From Desulfovibrio sp. G11 (GTDB taxonomy: Bacteria > Desulfobacterota > Desulfovibrionia > Desulfovibrionales > Desulfovibrionaceae), in NCBI RefSeq assembly GCF_900243745.1, contig NZ_LT984798.1, positions 310,001 to 374,000 on the forward strand: 64,000 nt of DNA. Reading direction: 5' to 3'. Shown piece after piece: positions 1-7,836 of this stretch (within the stretch, counting starts at the first letter, position 1; the number at the start of each line of letters is the position of its first letter). Made by a program: the position numbers and the translations under genes. The notes beneath the pieces were generated by a model. It ran no database searches. It worked only from the letters and a program-made list of their open reading frames with translations, and was not told the DNA's origin.

Positions 1-5
1 AACGC

Positions 6-944
6 ATGACCATTTTGTTTTACATCTTGGGCTATTTGGCGGTAGCCGGCTTCTTTTGCATGGCGTACTTGAAAATCCGGTCCTATATGGCGGCCAGCCC
101 GCTGCATGTGCGCTGGGAACTCTATCCTGTTCCCCATGAGGGCGCGCAAAAAGCGGCCTACGGCGGCAGTTTTATGGAAGAAAAAGACTGGTGGACCAAG
201 CCGCGCCACATTTCGCACTGGGGCGACATCAAGGGCATTCTGACTGAAGTGCTCTTTCTGCATGCCACCTTTGAACACAACCTGAAGCTGTGGGTCCGCA
301 CCTACCCCTTCCACGTGGGCATGTACATGCTCATGGGCGGAACCATCATCGTGCTTTGCGCAGTCATCGCCCAGATATTTGGCCTGAACCCGCAGGGCGG
401 CGTCATGATTTTTGTGGGCAACGTCATCAACGCCGTGGTGCTGGTCGGCGCGCTGTGCATTGTCATCGGCGGCATCGGCCTGATTGAGCGCCGCCGCAAC
501 GACGAAGGACTGCGCCGCTACAGTACGCCCGAACATTACTTCAACCTGGGCGTCTTTGTGGCCTTCGGCGTGCTGGGCCTGGCTGCCTGGGCTGTTGCCC
601 CTTCGTATTTCGAACTGGCCCGTACCTTCATCTACAACCTGCTCACCTTCAATTTTGCCCCGCAAACCAGCACGCTTTTCAGCCTGCACCTGCTGCTGGG
701 CTTCTTCCTGCTCATCTGGATTCCCATGACAAACATGGGGCACCTGATCATGAAGTACTTCATGTACCACGACATCCGCTGGGGCGATGAGCCCACCAAC
801 TACAGCGAAAAGAACAAGCAGAAGATCCTTGAGGCCCTCAAGTTCAACGTGACCTGGTCGGCCAAGCATATCTCCGGTGATGGAACCCCCAGGACCTGGG
901 TGGATGTTGCCACCACCAACCCCACAGAAAAGAAAGAAGACTAG
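6..944 (+). CDS. Membrane cytochrome b subunit, DsrM/TmcC/HmcE (NarI-like) family
   Basis: A 312-residue membrane protein with about five hydrophobic segments, at residues 2-22, 103-125, 133-158, 181-199 and 222-243. Histidines in or next to these segments (H86, H91, H103, H228, H246) are candidate haem b ligands, as expected for the NarI-like cytochrome b subunit of the sulfate-reducer redox complexes Dsr, Tmc and Hmc. It would pass electrons between the quinone pool or periplasmic cytochromes and a cytoplasmic CCG-domain iron-sulfur partner. That partner follows 11 bases downstream (956-2557), so the two form an operon. I cannot say which of the three complexes it belongs to: no DsrJOP, Tmc cytochrome or Trp-rich TmcD gene lies downstream, and anything upstream is outside the window. 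Confidence 0.75.
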   Translation: MTILFYILGYLAVAGFFCMAYLKIRSYMAASPLHVRWELYPVPHEGAQKAAYGGSFMEEKDWWTKPRHISHWGDIKGILTEVLFLHATFEHNLKLWVRTYPFHVGMYMLMGGTIIVLCAVIAQIFGLNPQGGVMIFVGNVINAVVLVGALCIVIGGIGLIERRRNDEGLRRYSTPEHYFNLGVFVAFGVLGLAAWAVAPSYFELARTFIYNLLTFNFAPQTSTLFSLHLLLGFFLLIWIPMTNMGHLIMKYFMYHDIRWGDEPTNYSEKNKQKILEALKFNVTWSAKHISGDGTPRTWVDVATTNPTEKKED

Positions 945-955
945 GGAGTTCAGAC

Positions 956-2557
956 ATGAAAGACAACCTTCGCTTGACTGACGTTTCCACCGTCGACGGG
1001 CAGATGGTCAGCATTGACCTGAAAGAAATCCCCGAACTGGCTGTGGATATGCATACCATGCCCTGGAAGCCCTTTACTGAAGAGCAGAAAGAAAACACAG
1101 CCTGTATTCTTGACGAAGTTTGCGTGCTGAACATTCCCAAGCCCAAAAACCGTGAAGAAGAGGAAGAACTGGTCAACAAGTTCCTCGACGGCGTGCGCAA
1201 ACTGTTCAGCAAGGAGAATAACTGGACCTTCCTGCCCATGCTTGAAACCAGCATGGACAACTGCGTGCAGTGCAACTCCTGTTCTGATGCCTGCCATCTC
1301 TACGAGATGTCGGGCGAAAACGAAATGTACCGCCCCAACTTCCGTTCTGAAATCTTCCGCCGCATCTACAAGCAGTATGTGAAAAAAGAGCCTCTGGCAA
1401 AATGGCGCTACGGCGACATGAACCTGAACTGGAAAACCGTGGCCCGCCTGGGCGAACTGGCCTACCGCTGCAACCTTTGCCGCCGCTGCGCCCAGACCTG
1501 CCCCATCGGTGTGGACAATGGCCTGATGGCCCGCGAAATCCGCAAGGTCTTCAGCCAGGAATTGGGCATATATCCCCGCGAACTGCACGAGCGCGGAACC
1601 ATGAACCACATGAAGGCCGGCTCTTCCACGGGCATGACGCCCGAAGTGGTAAAAGAAAACGTGGAGTTCATTGACGAGGACTACGCGGAAATCACCGGCG
1701 TGGGCATTCATACGCCCTTTGACGTGCAGGGCGCGGATATCATGCTGCTGCACAATGCCGGCGAAATCATGGCCTGGCCTGAAAACATCGCGTCCTTCTC
1801 GCTCATCTTCCAGGAAGCCGGCCTGTCGTGGACGCTTTCCAGCAAGGCCCTTGCCTATGACGGCGTGAACTACGGCGTGTTTTACGACGATGCCCAGACC
1901 GCCCGCATCGCCCTGCAGCACATGATGGCCGCCAAGGAGCTGGGCGTCAAAAAAATCGTCATCGGCGAATGCGGCCATGCCCACAAGGCGCTCACCGTCA
2001 TCGCCGACCGTGTAATCCCCTTTGAATATCAGGTCCCGCGGGAAAGCTGTTATGTTACCCTGCGCGACATCGTCATGAGCGGCCGCCTCAAGCTGGACCC
2101 CTCGCGCAACGACTTCCCCGTGACCCTGCACGACCCCTGCAACGTGGTGCGCCTTATGGGCATTGTGGAGCCTCAGCGTGAAATCCTGCGTAAAATTGCG
2201 CCCCAGTTCCGCGAAATGCCCTGCCACGGCGTAGACAACTACTGCTGCGGCGGCGGTTCCGGCTTTGCCATCATGACCCGCAACAACATCGAACAATGGC
2301 GCGGCAACATCTCCGGCCGCAAAAAGATGTGGCAGATCAGCGAAGCCTTCAAGGATTGCCTTGGCCCCGAAACCCGCAAATACATCTGCGCCCCCTGCTC
2401 CAACTGCAAGGGCCAGATCCGCGAAATTCTTGAACACAACGACCTGTACACCAAGAACAACTTCGCCTACGGCGGCCTGGTGGAACTTATCGTTAACGCC
2501 ATGACCAATGTGAATCCCGGCTTCATTGAATTTGAAGGCGCAGGCGAAGAAGAATAG
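956..2557 (+). CDS. HdrD/DsrK/TmcB-like iron-sulfur protein with CCG domain
   Basis: A 533-residue soluble protein and the likely cytoplasmic partner of the preceding cytochrome b. Two classical 4Fe-4S motifs are visible: C103-x2-C106-x2-C109-x3-C113 and C172-x2-C175-x2-C178-x3-C182. A C-terminal cysteine-rich domain follows, with C395, C423, the CCG at 430-432 and C478/C481/C484. This is the arrangement of the noncubane cluster of heterodisulfide reductase HdrD and of DsrK. The family reduces a cytoplasmic disulfide (in DsrMK, the DsrC trisulfide) with electrons from the membrane. The N-terminal region does not look like canonical DsrK as I recall it, so a TmcB or stand-alone paralogue is more likely. 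It is followed by a GC-rich hairpin at 2572. Confidence 0.75.
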   Translation: MKDNLRLTDVSTVDGQMVSIDLKEIPELAVDMHTMPWKPFTEEQKENTACILDEVCVLNIPKPKNREEEEELVNKFLDGVRKLFSKENNWTFLPMLETSMDNCVQCNSCSDACHLYEMSGENEMYRPNFRSEIFRRIYKQYVKKEPLAKWRYGDMNLNWKTVARLGELAYRCNLCRRCAQTCPIGVDNGLMAREIRKVFSQELGIYPRELHERGTMNHMKAGSSTGMTPEVVKENVEFIDEDYAEITGVGIHTPFDVQGADIMLLHNAGEIMAWPENIASFSLIFQEAGLSWTLSSKALAYDGVNYGVFYDDAQTARIALQHMMAAKELGVKKIVIGECGHAHKALTVIADRVIPFEYQVPRESCYVTLRDIVMSGRLKLDPSRNDFPVTLHDPCNVVRLMGIVEPQREILRKIAPQFREMPCHGVDNYCCGGGSGFAIMTRNNIEQWRGNISGRKKMWQISEAFKDCLGPETRKYICAPCSNCKGQIREILEHNDLYTKNNFAYGGLVELIVNAMTNVNPGFIEFEGAGEEE

Positions 2558-2571
2558 CCTTATGGATCCTC

Positions 2572-2596
2572 GCGGACGCGGCCTCGCCGCGTCCGC
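2572..2596 (+). terminator. GC-rich hairpin after the CCG protein
   Basis: An 11-bp perfect stem (arms 2572-2582 and 2586-2596, loop CTC) starts 14 bases after the stop codon. There is no T-run, so it is either a weak intrinsic terminator or an mRNA 3'-end stabilising hairpin. Confidence 0.5.
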
Positions 2597-2794
2597 TGCG
2601 GTTGAGGGGCGGCCGTCGCACTGGGGCAGTTTATCCTTTATTTTGCCTTGGCGGCTGTGCGGACAGGCGTCTGCCGCTGAAGCGTAAATGCATTTTGTTG
2701 ACCTGATAAAAAATGTTGAAGGGAACGCCTGGCAAGCCTTGAGGATATGTACCTCAAAGCCGGTCTGCTCCAGACAGCTAAAAAGCCTGTTATG

Positions 2795-2828
2795 AAGAGA
2801 GGTTCTTTTATTCAAAAGAACCTCTCTT
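2795..2828 (+). terminator. Intrinsic terminator in intergenic region
   Basis: A 15-bp perfect stem (arms 2795-2809 and 2814-2828, loop ATTC) followed by TTCTTAATG. It lies 240 bases past the previous gene and 280 before hyaA, so it may end a short untranslated transcript rather than the upstream operon. Confidence 0.6.
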
Positions 2829-3106
2829 TTCTTAATGTGCACACGTTGACTGCGATGAAGCTGCGCAAACAGGGCAAATAGAAAATGCGGTATATTCTGC
2901 CGCGTTTTTTGTGCCGCCGACCGAACAGCCCTGCTCCTTGCAGAATTCATTCAATTTTTTCAATTGCTTTTGCAAGTACTGCCCTATAACCTTATTAGTA
3001 GATTTTATGATAAAGCGGGCTTGAGTATAGCCCCTTCTCTGCCCGGTGCAGCTTTTGCACCCCCTCCTCACAGCTCACTTCCAACCTAGCAAGCGTTGAG
3101 GTAACT

Positions 3107-4210
3107 ATGGCACGTCTTGAAACAACCGCCGAGGTTCTGCGCAGCAAAGGCGTCAGCCGCCGGGACTTCATGAAGTTCTGCGCGCTCACAGCCGTTGCAA
3201 TGGGGCTTGGCCCCGGCGCGGATCTGGCTATTGCCCAGGCCCTTTCCACCAAACCCCGTCTTCCGGTACTCTGGATCAATGGTCTTTCCTGCTCCTGCTG
3301 TACCGAATCCTTCCTGCGCACGGCCCACCCCCTGGCGGCCGACATTATTCTTTCAATGATTGCCCTGGACTATCAGGACACCATCATGGCAGCTGCCGGC
3401 GAACAGGCCAATGCCTGCTACGAGCAGGCCATTGAAAGGTACAAGGGCCAGTACATCCTGGCTGTGGAAGGCAACGTGCCCCTGAATGAACAGGGCATGT
3501 ACTGCATTGACGGCGGCAAACCCTTTTATGAAAAGCTCAAGCGCGGCGTGGAGCATGCCAAGGCCGTGGTCGCCTGGGGCACCTGTGCCTCCTGGGGCTG
3601 CGTGCAGGCGGCTTCGCCCAATCCCACTGCGGCCACCCCCCTGCACAAGCTTTTCCCCAACAAACCGCAGATCAAGGTTCCCGGCTGTCCGGCCATTCCC
3701 GAGGTCATGAGTTCCATCCTGACCTACATCATCACCTATGACCGCCTGCCGAGCCTTGATGCACAAGGGCGGCCCGAAATGTTCTACGGCGTGCGCGTAC
3801 ACGACCAGTGCTACCGCCGTGCCCACTTTGACGCGGGCCAGTTTGTAGAATCGTGGGACGACGAGGGCGCGCGCTCCGGCCTGTGCCTGTACAAGATGGG
3901 CTGCAAAGGCCCCACCACCTACAATGCCTGCCCCTCCACCCGCTGGAACAACGGCGTTTCCTTTCCCATCCAGTCCGGGCATGGCTGCATTGGCTGCTCG
4001 GAACAGAACTTCTGGGATCAGCAGTCCTTTTACGACCGCATCACCACCATCCCGCATATGGGAACCAACTCCACGGCTGAAAGCGTGGGGGTGGCCGCAG
4101 TGGCGGGCGTGGCCGCCGGTGTGGCTATTCACGGCGCGGCCAGCATGGTCCGTCATGCCTGCGACAAGAAGAAAGCCCCGGAAGCTAACGAAGACACCAG
4201 CAAGAGCTAA
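3107..4210 (+). CDS. hyaA: [NiFe] hydrogenase small subunit, Hyd-1 (group 1d) type, Tat-exported
   Basis: A 367-residue small subunit of a periplasmic membrane-bound uptake hydrogenase. The N-terminus has a Tat motif (SRRDFMKF, residues 17-24), and a C-terminal hydrophobic anchor lies at about 327-347. Cluster ligands are visible. Proximal: C62, C65, C160 and C194. Distal: H232, C235, C260 and C266. Medial: C275, C294 and C297. Two extra cysteines, C64 (within CSCC) and C165 (GTCASWGC), sit exactly where oxygen-tolerant enzymes such as E. coli HyaA place the ligands of the proximal 4Fe-3S cluster. Overall wording, including the [13 protein letters not shown] and IQSGHGC blocks, is very close to E. 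coli HyaA as I remember it. It is followed after 11 bases by hyaB. Confidence 0.95.
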   Translation: MARLETTAEVLRSKGVSRRDFMKFCALTAVAMGLGPGADLAIAQALSTKPRLPVLWINGLSCSCCTESFLRTAHPLAADIILSMIALDYQDTIMAAAGEQANACYEQAIERYKGQYILAVEGNVPLNEQGMYCIDGGKPFYEKLKRGVEHAKAVVAWGTCASWGCVQAASPNPTAATPLHKLFPNKPQIKVPGCPAIPEVMSSILTYIITYDRLPSLDAQGRPEMFYGVRVHDQCYRRAHFDAGQFVESWDDEGARSGLCLYKMGCKGPTTYNACPSTRWNNGVSFPIQSGHGCIGCSEQNFWDQQSFYDRITTIPHMGTNSTAESVGVAAVAGVAAGVAIHGAASMVRHACDKKKAPEANEDTSKS

Positions 4211-4221
4211 GGAACGCACCC

Positions 4222-6036
4222 ATGTCCTATGAATACAAGACACAAGGATATACTGTTGTTGACGCGGGCCGCCGCCTCGTTGTGGACCCCGTGACCCGCA
4301 TTGAAGGTCATCTGCGCTGCGAAGTGAATATCAACGACGACAACGTGATCACCAACGCCGTATCCTGCGGCACCATTTTTCGCGGCATAGAAATCATCCT
4401 CAAAGGACGCGACCCCCGCGATGCCTGGGCCTTTACCGAGCGCATCTGCGGTGTATGCACCGGTACGCATGCCCTGGCCTCGGTGCATGCCGTGGAAAAC
4501 GCCCTGGGCATTGATATTCCCGACAATGCCAACATCATCCGTAACCTCATGCAGCTCTGCCTTATGTACCACGACCACCTCGTGCACCTGTACCACCTCA
4601 CGGGGCTGGACTGGGTGGACGTGGTTTCGGCCTCCAAGGCCGACCCCAAGGCAACGTCCGAGCTGGCACAAAAACTGTCGCCCTGGCCCAACTCTTCGCC
4701 GGGCTACTTCAAGTCGGTCAAAGACAAGCTGCTCAAGCTCATCAATTCCAACCAGCTTGGCATATTCACCAACGGCTACTGGGGACACCCCGCCTACAAG
4801 CTCTCGCCCGAAGCCAACCTTATGGTGGTCGCCCACTATATCGAGGCTCTGGATTTCCAGAAAGACGTGGTGCACATCCACACCATCTTCGGCGGCAAAA
4901 ACCCCCATCCCAACTGGCTGGTGGGGGGCGTGCCCTGCTCGCTCAACATTGACGGCGTGGGCGCGGCCGATGTCATCAATCAGGAACGCCTGGACTTCGT
5001 GCTTCAGGTTATCGAGCGCTGCCGTACCTTTGCCCAGCAGGTGGTTATTCCGGACACGCTCGCTCTGGCCGGCTTTTACGGCGACTGGCTCAACATCGGC
5101 GGCGGCCTGTCCAAACTCTCGGTGCTGGCCTATGGCGGCATTCCCGACATTGCCAACGACTATACCGAAAACAGCCTGCTCATGCCTCCCGGGGCCATCA
5201 TCAACGGCAACTTCAACGAAGTGCTGCCCGTGAGTCTGACCAATCCCGAAGAAATCCAGGAAACCGTCAACCATTCCTGGTATAAGCCCTACCCCGCCGG
5301 AAAAACCGGCCTGCACCCCTGGGAGGGCATCACCGAACCGCACTACAATCCCGGCCCCAATATCAAGGGTACCCCCACAGACCTCAAGCAGGTGGACGAA
5401 CGGGACCGTTACTCCTGGCTCAAGACCCCCCTGTGGCGCGGGCACCAGATGGAAGTCGGCCCCCTGGCCCGCATGCTCATCGGCTACGCCCGTAAAAATG
5501 ACGACATCAAGGGCCTTGTGGACGACTTCCTGGGGCGCGCAGGCGGCGTGCCTGTTACGGTGCTGCAATCCACACTGGGGCGCATAGCCGCCCGCTCTCT
5601 GGAACTGGCATGGGCTGCTGAAAAAATGCGCTATTTTTACGATCGCCTTATCACCAACCTCAAGAACGGGGTCCGCGCCACAGCCAACACCACCAAGTGG
5701 AAGCCCGAATCCTGGCCCACCGGCGAGTTGCGGGGCGTGGGCTTTACCGAAGCGCCGCGCGGCGCTCTCGGTCACTGGGTTAAAATCAGGGACAGAAAAA
5801 TCGAAAGCTACCAGTGCGTGGTCCCCACCACCTGGAACGGCGCACCGCGCAGCCCCGACGGCCAACTGAGCGCTTACGAAGCCTCGCTGATGAATACCCG
5901 CATGGCCATACCCGAACAGCCCCTGGAAATCCTGCGCACCCTGCACAGCTTTGACCCCTGCCTTGCCTGCTCGACCCACATTATTGGCCCCGACGGCAAG
6001 GACCTGCTCACTGTGCGCATGGACCGAGGCATGTAG
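4222..6036 (+). CDS. hyaB: [NiFe] hydrogenase large subunit
   Basis: A 604-residue catalytic subunit that binds the NiFe(CN)2CO centre. The N-terminal nickel motif RICGVC gives C76 and C79. The C-terminal motif DPCLACSTH gives C580 and C583 and ends at H586. The 18 residues after H586 form the tail removed by the maturation protease HyaD. All four nickel ligands are ordinary cysteines, with no in-frame TGA, so this is not a NiFeSe enzyme. The sequence resembles E. coli HyaB along its length (for example the opening YETQGYT-like block and the [10 protein letters not shown] block). It travels to the periplasm with HyaA, which carries the Tat signal. Confidence 0.95.
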   Translation: MSYEYKTQGYTVVDAGRRLVVDPVTRIEGHLRCEVNINDDNVITNAVSCGTIFRGIEIILKGRDPRDAWAFTERICGVCTGTHALASVHAVENALGIDIPDNANIIRNLMQLCLMYHDHLVHLYHLTGLDWVDVVSASKADPKATSELAQKLSPWPNSSPGYFKSVKDKLLKLINSNQLGIFTNGYWGHPAYKLSPEANLMVVAHYIEALDFQKDVVHIHTIFGGKNPHPNWLVGGVPCSLNIDGVGAADVINQERLDFVLQVIERCRTFAQQVVIPDTLALAGFYGDWLNIGGGLSKLSVLAYGGIPDIANDYTENSLLMPPGAIINGNFNEVLPVSLTNPEEIQETVNHSWYKPYPAGKTGLHPWEGITEPHYNPGPNIKGTPTDLKQVDERDRYSWLKTPLWRGHQMEVGPLARMLIGYARKNDDIKGLVDDFLGRAGGVPVTVLQSTLGRIAARSLELAWAAEKMRYFYDRLITNLKNGVRATANTTKWKPESWPTGELRGVGFTEAPRGALGHWVKIRDRKIESYQCVVPTTWNGAPRSPDGQLSAYEASLMNTRMAIPEQPLEILRTLHSFDPCLACSTHIIGPDGKDLLTVRMDRGM

Positions 6037-6089
6037 CTCCGGCCCCGCTGACGCCCGGCGCGTAAGCGCCCCAAGCGTAGGAGAACGAT

Positions 6090-6794
6090 ATGAGCGATAC
6101 AAGACAAAGCACGCCCGAAGTACCCATGGGCAAAAGCATCTATGTGTACCAGTTGCCCATACGCATCTGGCACTGGGTCATGGTAGCCTGTGTAAGCGTG
6201 CTCATCATTACCGGTTACATCATAGGCAAACCCTGGCTGTCCGTAGCCGGTACGTCAGCCTATGACACCTTTTATATGGGCTACACCCGCATGGCACATT
6301 TCATCGCGGGCTTTATTCTTATTATCTCCACAGTATTGCGCTACCTTTACGGCATTATCGGCAACCGCTACTCGCGTGAGCTGATCATTCTGCCCGTCTG
6401 GAGCAAAGCCTGGTGGAACGACCTGTGGCACGACATCCGCTGGTATCTCTTTCTCGATAAAGAGCCACGCGCCCATGTGGGGCACAACCCTCTGGCCCAG
6501 GCAGGCATGGCTGTGGGCATGGTTTTCATGCTCGTGATCATGCTTACCGGCCTCGGCATGTATGCCGAGAGCAGCAGCCTGGCTTTCTTCAAGCCGTTCC
6601 GCTTTGTGCTGGACTTCGCCTACTGGATAGGCGGCAACGGCCAGGAACTGCGCAGCCTGCACAGACTGGGCATGCTTCTTCTGGTCACCTTTGTAACCGT
6701 ACATATATACATGGTTATTCGTGAAGAAATCATGGGCAAGACCACTCTCGTTTCCACCATGTTCAGCGGTTACAGAGAGCGGCGTAAAACCTAG
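6090..6794 (+). CDS. hyaC: Hydrogenase cytochrome b subunit
   Basis: A 234-residue membrane protein of the Ni/Fe-hydrogenase b-type cytochrome family. It anchors HyaAB and passes electrons from H2 to the quinone pool. Four hydrophobic helices are visible, near residues 28-48, 70-90, 128-150 and 188-210. Histidines in the RIWHW, MAHF, LHR and TVHIY contexts are candidate haem ligands. A good ribosome site (AGGAGAA) precedes the ATG. The TAG stop at 6792-6794 is the first three bases of a TAGAGCA repeat (see 6792-6835), so the end of this gene is set by a dispersed element. Confidence 0.9.
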   Translation: MSDTRQSTPEVPMGKSIYVYQLPIRIWHWVMVACVSVLIITGYIIGKPWLSVAGTSAYDTFYMGYTRMAHFIAGFILIISTVLRYLYGIIGNRYSRELIILPVWSKAWWNDLWHDIRWYLFLDKEPRAHVGHNPLAQAGMAVGMVFMLVIMLTGLGMYAESSSLAFFKPFRFVLDFAYWIGGNGQELRSLHRLGMLLLVTFVTVHIYMVIREEIMGKTTLVSTMFSGYRERRKT

Positions 6795-6835
6795 AGCATT
6801 TTAACCTTGAAAAATGTAAATGCTCCAACGCTGCA
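6792..6835 (+). repeat. TAGAGCA palindromic element, copy at hyaC 3' end
   Basis: Starts at the hyaC stop codon and reads GAGCATTT...AAATGCTC with an inner TTGAAAAATG, followed by CAACGCTG. Nearly the same core is found at 20521-20558. A further related stretch (CTTGAAATGTAAAGCG) follows at about 6903-6920. Confidence 0.6.
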
Positions 6836-7034
6836 CAAGAGTGCAGCGCGCCACAACGCGACGTTGATTCTGCCAAAAATCCCACGTTGCGGCAGAATGA
6901 CAACCTTGAAATGTAAAGCGTTTCAAAGTTAGTCTGCTCCAGGACCGCATCAGACGCAACAACAGGGCGGCTTCACTGCAGTGGGGCCGCCTTCTGCTTG
7001 CAGGCCCGGCCTGCCTACAAAAACAGGATATCTC

Positions 7035-7568
7035 ATGGAAGCGGTAATTATCATCGGCCTCGGCAATATTCTTTACGGCGACGAAGGCTACGGCGTCAGG
7101 CTGGCGCAAAATCTCTATTCCCGCTGGGATTTTCCCGGCAATGTAGAAGTGGTGGACGGCGGCACACAAGGCCAGACGCTGCTGACCTATGTGGAACGCG
7201 CGGACAGGCTGCTGGTACTGGATGCAGTGGACTTTGGCCTTGAACCGGGAGAGATGGTGCTGCGTGAACAGATGCCCGCCTATCTTACCGCACAAAAAAT
7301 CGGACCGCACCAGAACAGTTTTTCCGAGGTTCTTGGTCTGGCGACCCTGCGCGGCAACATGCCGGGGCACTGTGCGCTCATCGGCGTGCAACCCGCGGCC
7401 ATGACCCTGGGCGCGGCACTTTCCCCGGCGGTGGCCTGCTGCATGGACAAAGGAGAGGCCATGGCGCTGGACGTTTTGCGCCAATGGGGCGTGAACCCCG
7501 CGCGGCGTAATGAACCCCGTCATTTATCCGCATCTGCGCTGGATGCCCTGCTGCTGGGGGAACTGTGA
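7035..7568 (+). CDS. hyaD: Hydrogenase maturation protease (HyaD family)
   Basis: A 177-residue endopeptidase that removes the C-terminal tail of HyaB once nickel is inserted. The family signature is complete: GLGNILYGDEGYG near the N-terminus with E17, LDAVDFG with D63, and PHQNSFSEVL with H92, matching the three nickel-binding residues known in HybD/HyaD. I chose the ATG at 7035, preceded by AGGA, rather than an upstream in-frame ATG at 6981, because family members begin right at the first beta strand (EAVIIIGLGN). It lies 240 bases after hyaC, with the TAGAGCA element between. No hyaE or hyaF follows. Confidence 0.9.
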   Translation: MEAVIIIGLGNILYGDEGYGVRLAQNLYSRWDFPGNVEVVDGGTQGQTLLTYVERADRLLVLDAVDFGLEPGEMVLREQMPAYLTAQKIGPHQNSFSEVLGLATLRGNMPGHCALIGVQPAAMTLGAALSPAVACCMDKGEAMALDVLRQWGVNPARRNEPRHLSASALDALLLGEL

Positions 7569-7578
7569 GCGGTTCAAA

Positions 7579-7620
7579 CCTGTGGGGGGGGGCCTTTTGC
7601 AAAAGGTTCCCCCCCGCAGG
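7579..7620. repeat. Long G-tract/C-tract palindrome
   Basis: A roughly 20-bp inverted repeat with almost no loop: CCTGTGGGGGGGGGCC, then TTTTGCAAAA, then GGTTCCCCCCCGCAGG. It begins 11 bases after the hyaD stop. It is similar in design to 51088-51133 (G-run, A/T centre, C-run), suggesting a species-specific repeated terminator or REP-like element. Confidence 0.6.
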
Positions 7621-7780
7621 CCAAAAACCGGTATCAGGTTTCACTCAGTTGCAAAAATTTTCCTGCCCCGAGGTGGAGGCAGCAGAAGCCATACCTTCCG
7701 GGCATAAGCGGTCGCAAAGATAATCTGCGCCAGATTCAAGAACCAAAATCTCACAGCAGCACTCAAACGCAATCATGCAA

Positions 7781-7812
7781 AAGCGGCCCGGTTTTTAAAA
7801 ACCGGGCCGCTT
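7781..7812. terminator. Bidirectional terminator between hyaD and dnaA
   Basis: A 32-base perfect palindrome (AAGCGGCCCGG, then TTTTTAAAAA, then CCGGGCCGCTT) between the convergent hyaD and dnaA genes. The symmetric A/T centre and flanking TT/AA make it usable from either side. Confidence 0.75.
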
Positions 7813-7836
7813 ATTTGCCGTATGGGCAATACAGCT

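Larger units (their letters stand above)
2558..3106 (+). other. Intergenic region with hairpins, upstream of hyaA
   Basis: 549 bases without a convincing gene. It holds a GC-rich hairpin just after the upstream stop (2572-2596) and a second strong hairpin followed by a T-rich tail (2795-2828). Between them are two smaller stem-loops, near 2739-2757 and 2761-2774. The stretch before the second terminator may be a small RNA. The part from about 2850 to 3106 must hold the hydrogenase promoter, but no clear promoter motif was found. Confidence 0.4.

Noticed and set aside
950-2950. A 666-codon open frame on the minus strand
   Set aside because: It mirrors the CCG-protein gene, has no ribosome site or family motif, and is explained by high GC at third codon positions.
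4222-6036. Possible NiFeSe hydrogenase
   Set aside because: The C-terminal motif is DPCLACSTH with cysteine codons; no TGA occurs in frame.
4207-6102. A 631-codon open frame on the minus strand
   Set aside because: Antisense shadow of hyaB; composition is Gly/Val/His-rich with no recognisable domain.
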